A stretch of DNA of 64,000 nucleotides, taken from NCBI GenBank assembly GCA_001414345.1, contig LLCB01000036.1, positions 217,634-281,633 of the forward strand, given 5' to 3'. A program made the position numbers and the translations under genes. The notes under the pieces were generated by a model. The model was given only the letters and a program-made list of their open reading frames with translations. It was not told the origin of the DNA and searched no databases. This document shows, piece after piece, positions 61,631 to 64,000 of the stretch (the first letter of the stretch is position 1; every line of letters starts with the position of its first letter). Source of the stretch: Hymenoscyphus infarciens (taxonomy: Eukaryota; Ascomycota; Leotiomycetes; Helotiales; Helotiaceae).

Positions 61631-64000
61631 CTCTAACGTATTCTCTACTAAGTAGATAATTAAAGTAAAAGAATAATAATAGCTAATCTAGTCTAATTTC
61701 TACTTAATAGCTAATTAGAATAAAAGAATAATAATAGCTAGCTTAGAATTATTCTCTACTAAGTAGATAATTAGAATAAAAGAGTAATAGTTATAAGTTT
61801 AGTCTAATTCTCTACTTAGTAGAGAATTAGACTAAGCTAACTATTATAGCTCTTCTACTCTTATTCTCTACTAAGTAGAGAATTAGCTTATATTAGCTAC
61901 TATAGCTTATTTATACTTATTCTCTACTTAGTAGAGAATTAGATTAAGCTAGCTATTATAGCTCTATTACTTCTATTCTCTACTTAATAGAGAATTAGCT
62001 TATAATAGCTATTATAGCTTATTTACTCTTATTCTCTACTTAGTAGAGAATTAAACTAAGCTAGGTATTATAGCTCTATTACTTCTATTCTCTACTTAGT
62101 AGAGAATTAGCTAATAATAGCTACTATAGCTAATTTACTCTTATTCTCTACTTAGTAGAGAATTAGACAAAACTATTTACTAAAGCTTATTACTCTTATT
62201 CTCTACTTAGTAGAGAATTAGACTAAGCTAGGTATTATAGTACTAGAACTTCTATTCTCTACTTAGTAGAGAATTAGCTTAGAATAGCTATAAAACCTTA
62301 CTACTCTTATTCTCTACTTAGTAGAGAATTAAACTAAGCTAGGTATTATAGTACTATTACTTCTATTCTCTACTTAGTAGAGAATTAGACTAAGCTAGCT
62401 ATTATAGCTCTTTTATACTTATTCTCTACTTAGTAGAGAATTAAACTAAGCTAAGTATTATAGCTCTATTACTTCTATTCTCTATTTAGTAGAGAATTAG
62501 ACTAAACTATTTACTAAAGCGTACTATTCCTATTCTCTACTTAGTAAAGAATTAAACTAAACTATTTAATAAAGCTCTATTACTCTTATTCTCTACTTAG
62601 TAGAGAATTAGCTTATATTAGCTATTATAGCTTATTTACTCTTATTATCTACTTAGTAGAGAATTAGATAAAGCTAACTATTATAGCTCTATTACTTCTA
62701 TTCTTTACTTAGTAGAGAATTAACTTATAATAGCTATTATAGCTTATTTACTCTTATTCTCTACTTAGTAGAGAATTAGACTAAGTAAGTAATTATAGCT
62801 TTATTACTTCTATTCTCTACTTAATAAAGAATTAGACTAAGCTAGGTATTATAGCTCTATTACTTCTATTCTCTACTTAGTAGAGAATTAGACTAAGCTA
62901 GCTATTATAGCTCTATTATATCTATTCTCTACTTAGTAAAGAATTAGCTTATAATAGCTACTATAGCTAATTTACTCTTATTCTCTACTTAGTAGAGAAT
63001 TAAACTAAACTAACTATTATAGCTCTTCTACTCTTATTCTCTACTTAGTAGAGAATTAACCTAATTATTTACTAAAGTATACTATTCCTATTCTTAACTT
63101 AGTAGAGAATTAAACTAAACTATTTATTAAAGCTCTATTACTCTTATTCTCTACTTAGTAGAGAAATAGACTAAGTTAGTAATTATAGCTCTATTACTTC
63201 TATTCTCTACTAAGTAGAGAATTAGCTTATAATAGCTATAATAGCTTATTTACTCTTATTCTCTACTTAGTAGAGAATTAGACTAAGCTAACTATTATAG
63301 CTCTTCTACTCTTATTCTCTACTTAGTAGAGAATTAGACTAAGCTAGCTATTATATCTCTTCTACTCTTATTCTCTACTAAGTAGAGAATTAGCTTATAA
63401 TAGCTACTAAACCTTATTACTCTTATTCTCTACTTAGTAGAGAATTAGACTAAACTATTTACTAAAGCTTATTACTCTTATTCTCTACTTAGTAGAGAAT
63501 TAGACTAAACTATTTACTAAAGCTTATTACTCTTATTCTCTACTTAGTAGAGAATTAGACTAAGCTAGGTATTATAGTACTAGAACTTCTATTCTCTACT
63601 TAGTAGCGAATTAGACTAAACTAGCTATTCTAGCTCTATTAGCCCTATTCTCTACTTAGTAGAGAATTAGCTTATAATAGCTATTATAGATTATTTACTC
63701 TTATTCTCTACTTAGTAGAGAATTAAACTAAACTATTTACTAGAGCTTATTACTATTATACTCTACTTAGAAGAGAATTAGGCTAACCTAGGAATTATAA
63801 TACTAGAACTTCTATTCTCTACTAAGTAGAGAATTAGCTTATAATAGCTACTATAGCCTATTTACTCTTATTATCTACTAAGTAGAGAATTAGCTTATAA
63901 TAGCTACTAAACCTTATTACTCTTATTCTCTACTTAGTAGAGAATTAGACTAAGCTAGGTATTATAGTACTATTACTTCTATTCTCTACTTAGTAGAGAA
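61631..64000. repeat. Array of ~45 units with a 21-bp odd palindrome
   Basis: Each ~55-bp unit holds ATTCTCTACT-T-AGTAGAGAAT (10-bp arms around one base), occasionally with the centre inverted (CTAAGTAG). The spacers alternate between two types: TAGACTAAGCTAGCTATTAT and TAGCTTATAATAGCTACTAT. The palindrome is better conserved than the spacers. The array runs past the window end. Confidence 0.9.

Overview
The window looks like a chromosome segment of a filamentous ascomycete (Pezizomycotina). Its genes have short GT-AG introns of about 47-89 nt with CTRAY branch sites, and include a hybrid histidine kinase, a fucose-specific lectin and a PTH11-type receptor relic. It alternates between gene islands of ordinary composition and very AT-rich blocks in which CA and TG dinucleotides are almost absent while CG persists. 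That is the signature of repeat-induced point mutation (RIP, C-to-T at CpA). I cannot name the genus; a leotiomycete or relative is only a guess.

Layout. 1-12594: RIP-degraded repeats, with a complete Ty3/gypsy element (2226-8027, 5-bp target duplication) inserted in an older LTR. 12595-32544: one ~20-kb element bounded by long inverted repeats, with ~40-bp tandem arrays just inside both ends and a nested LINE (15289-20477, 15-bp target duplication). 33003-35887: a five-exon gene for a SesB/DUF676-like alpha/beta hydrolase lacking its catalytic serine. 36600-43870: RIPed DNA with a Tc1/mariner transposase relic, a solo LTR and a TIR element. 43905-44824: an APH-family kinase-like gene. 46100-51980: a stack of nested DNA transposons inside a RIP-killed leucine-rich (F-box/LRR-like) gene. 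53988-55176: fucose-specific lectin. 60205-55442 (minus): hybrid histidine kinase, convergent with the lectin. 60832-61541: truncated PTH11-like pseudogene. 61542-64000: probable terminus of another element followed by an array of 21-bp odd palindromes.

The genes do not form an obvious operon or biosynthetic cluster. The SesB-like protein, lectin, sensor kinase, APH-like kinase and PTH11-like receptor fit the sensing and non-self-response repertoire often found in fast-evolving, repeat-rich regions, but any functional link is inference. The strongest structural signal is a recurring design. Three elements unrelated in most of their sequence (12595-32544, 47907-49301, and the one starting at 61542) begin with CA at the tip and carry arrays of palindromic repeats directly inside the tip. 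Two of them show 8-bp target duplications (one of those is 7/8).
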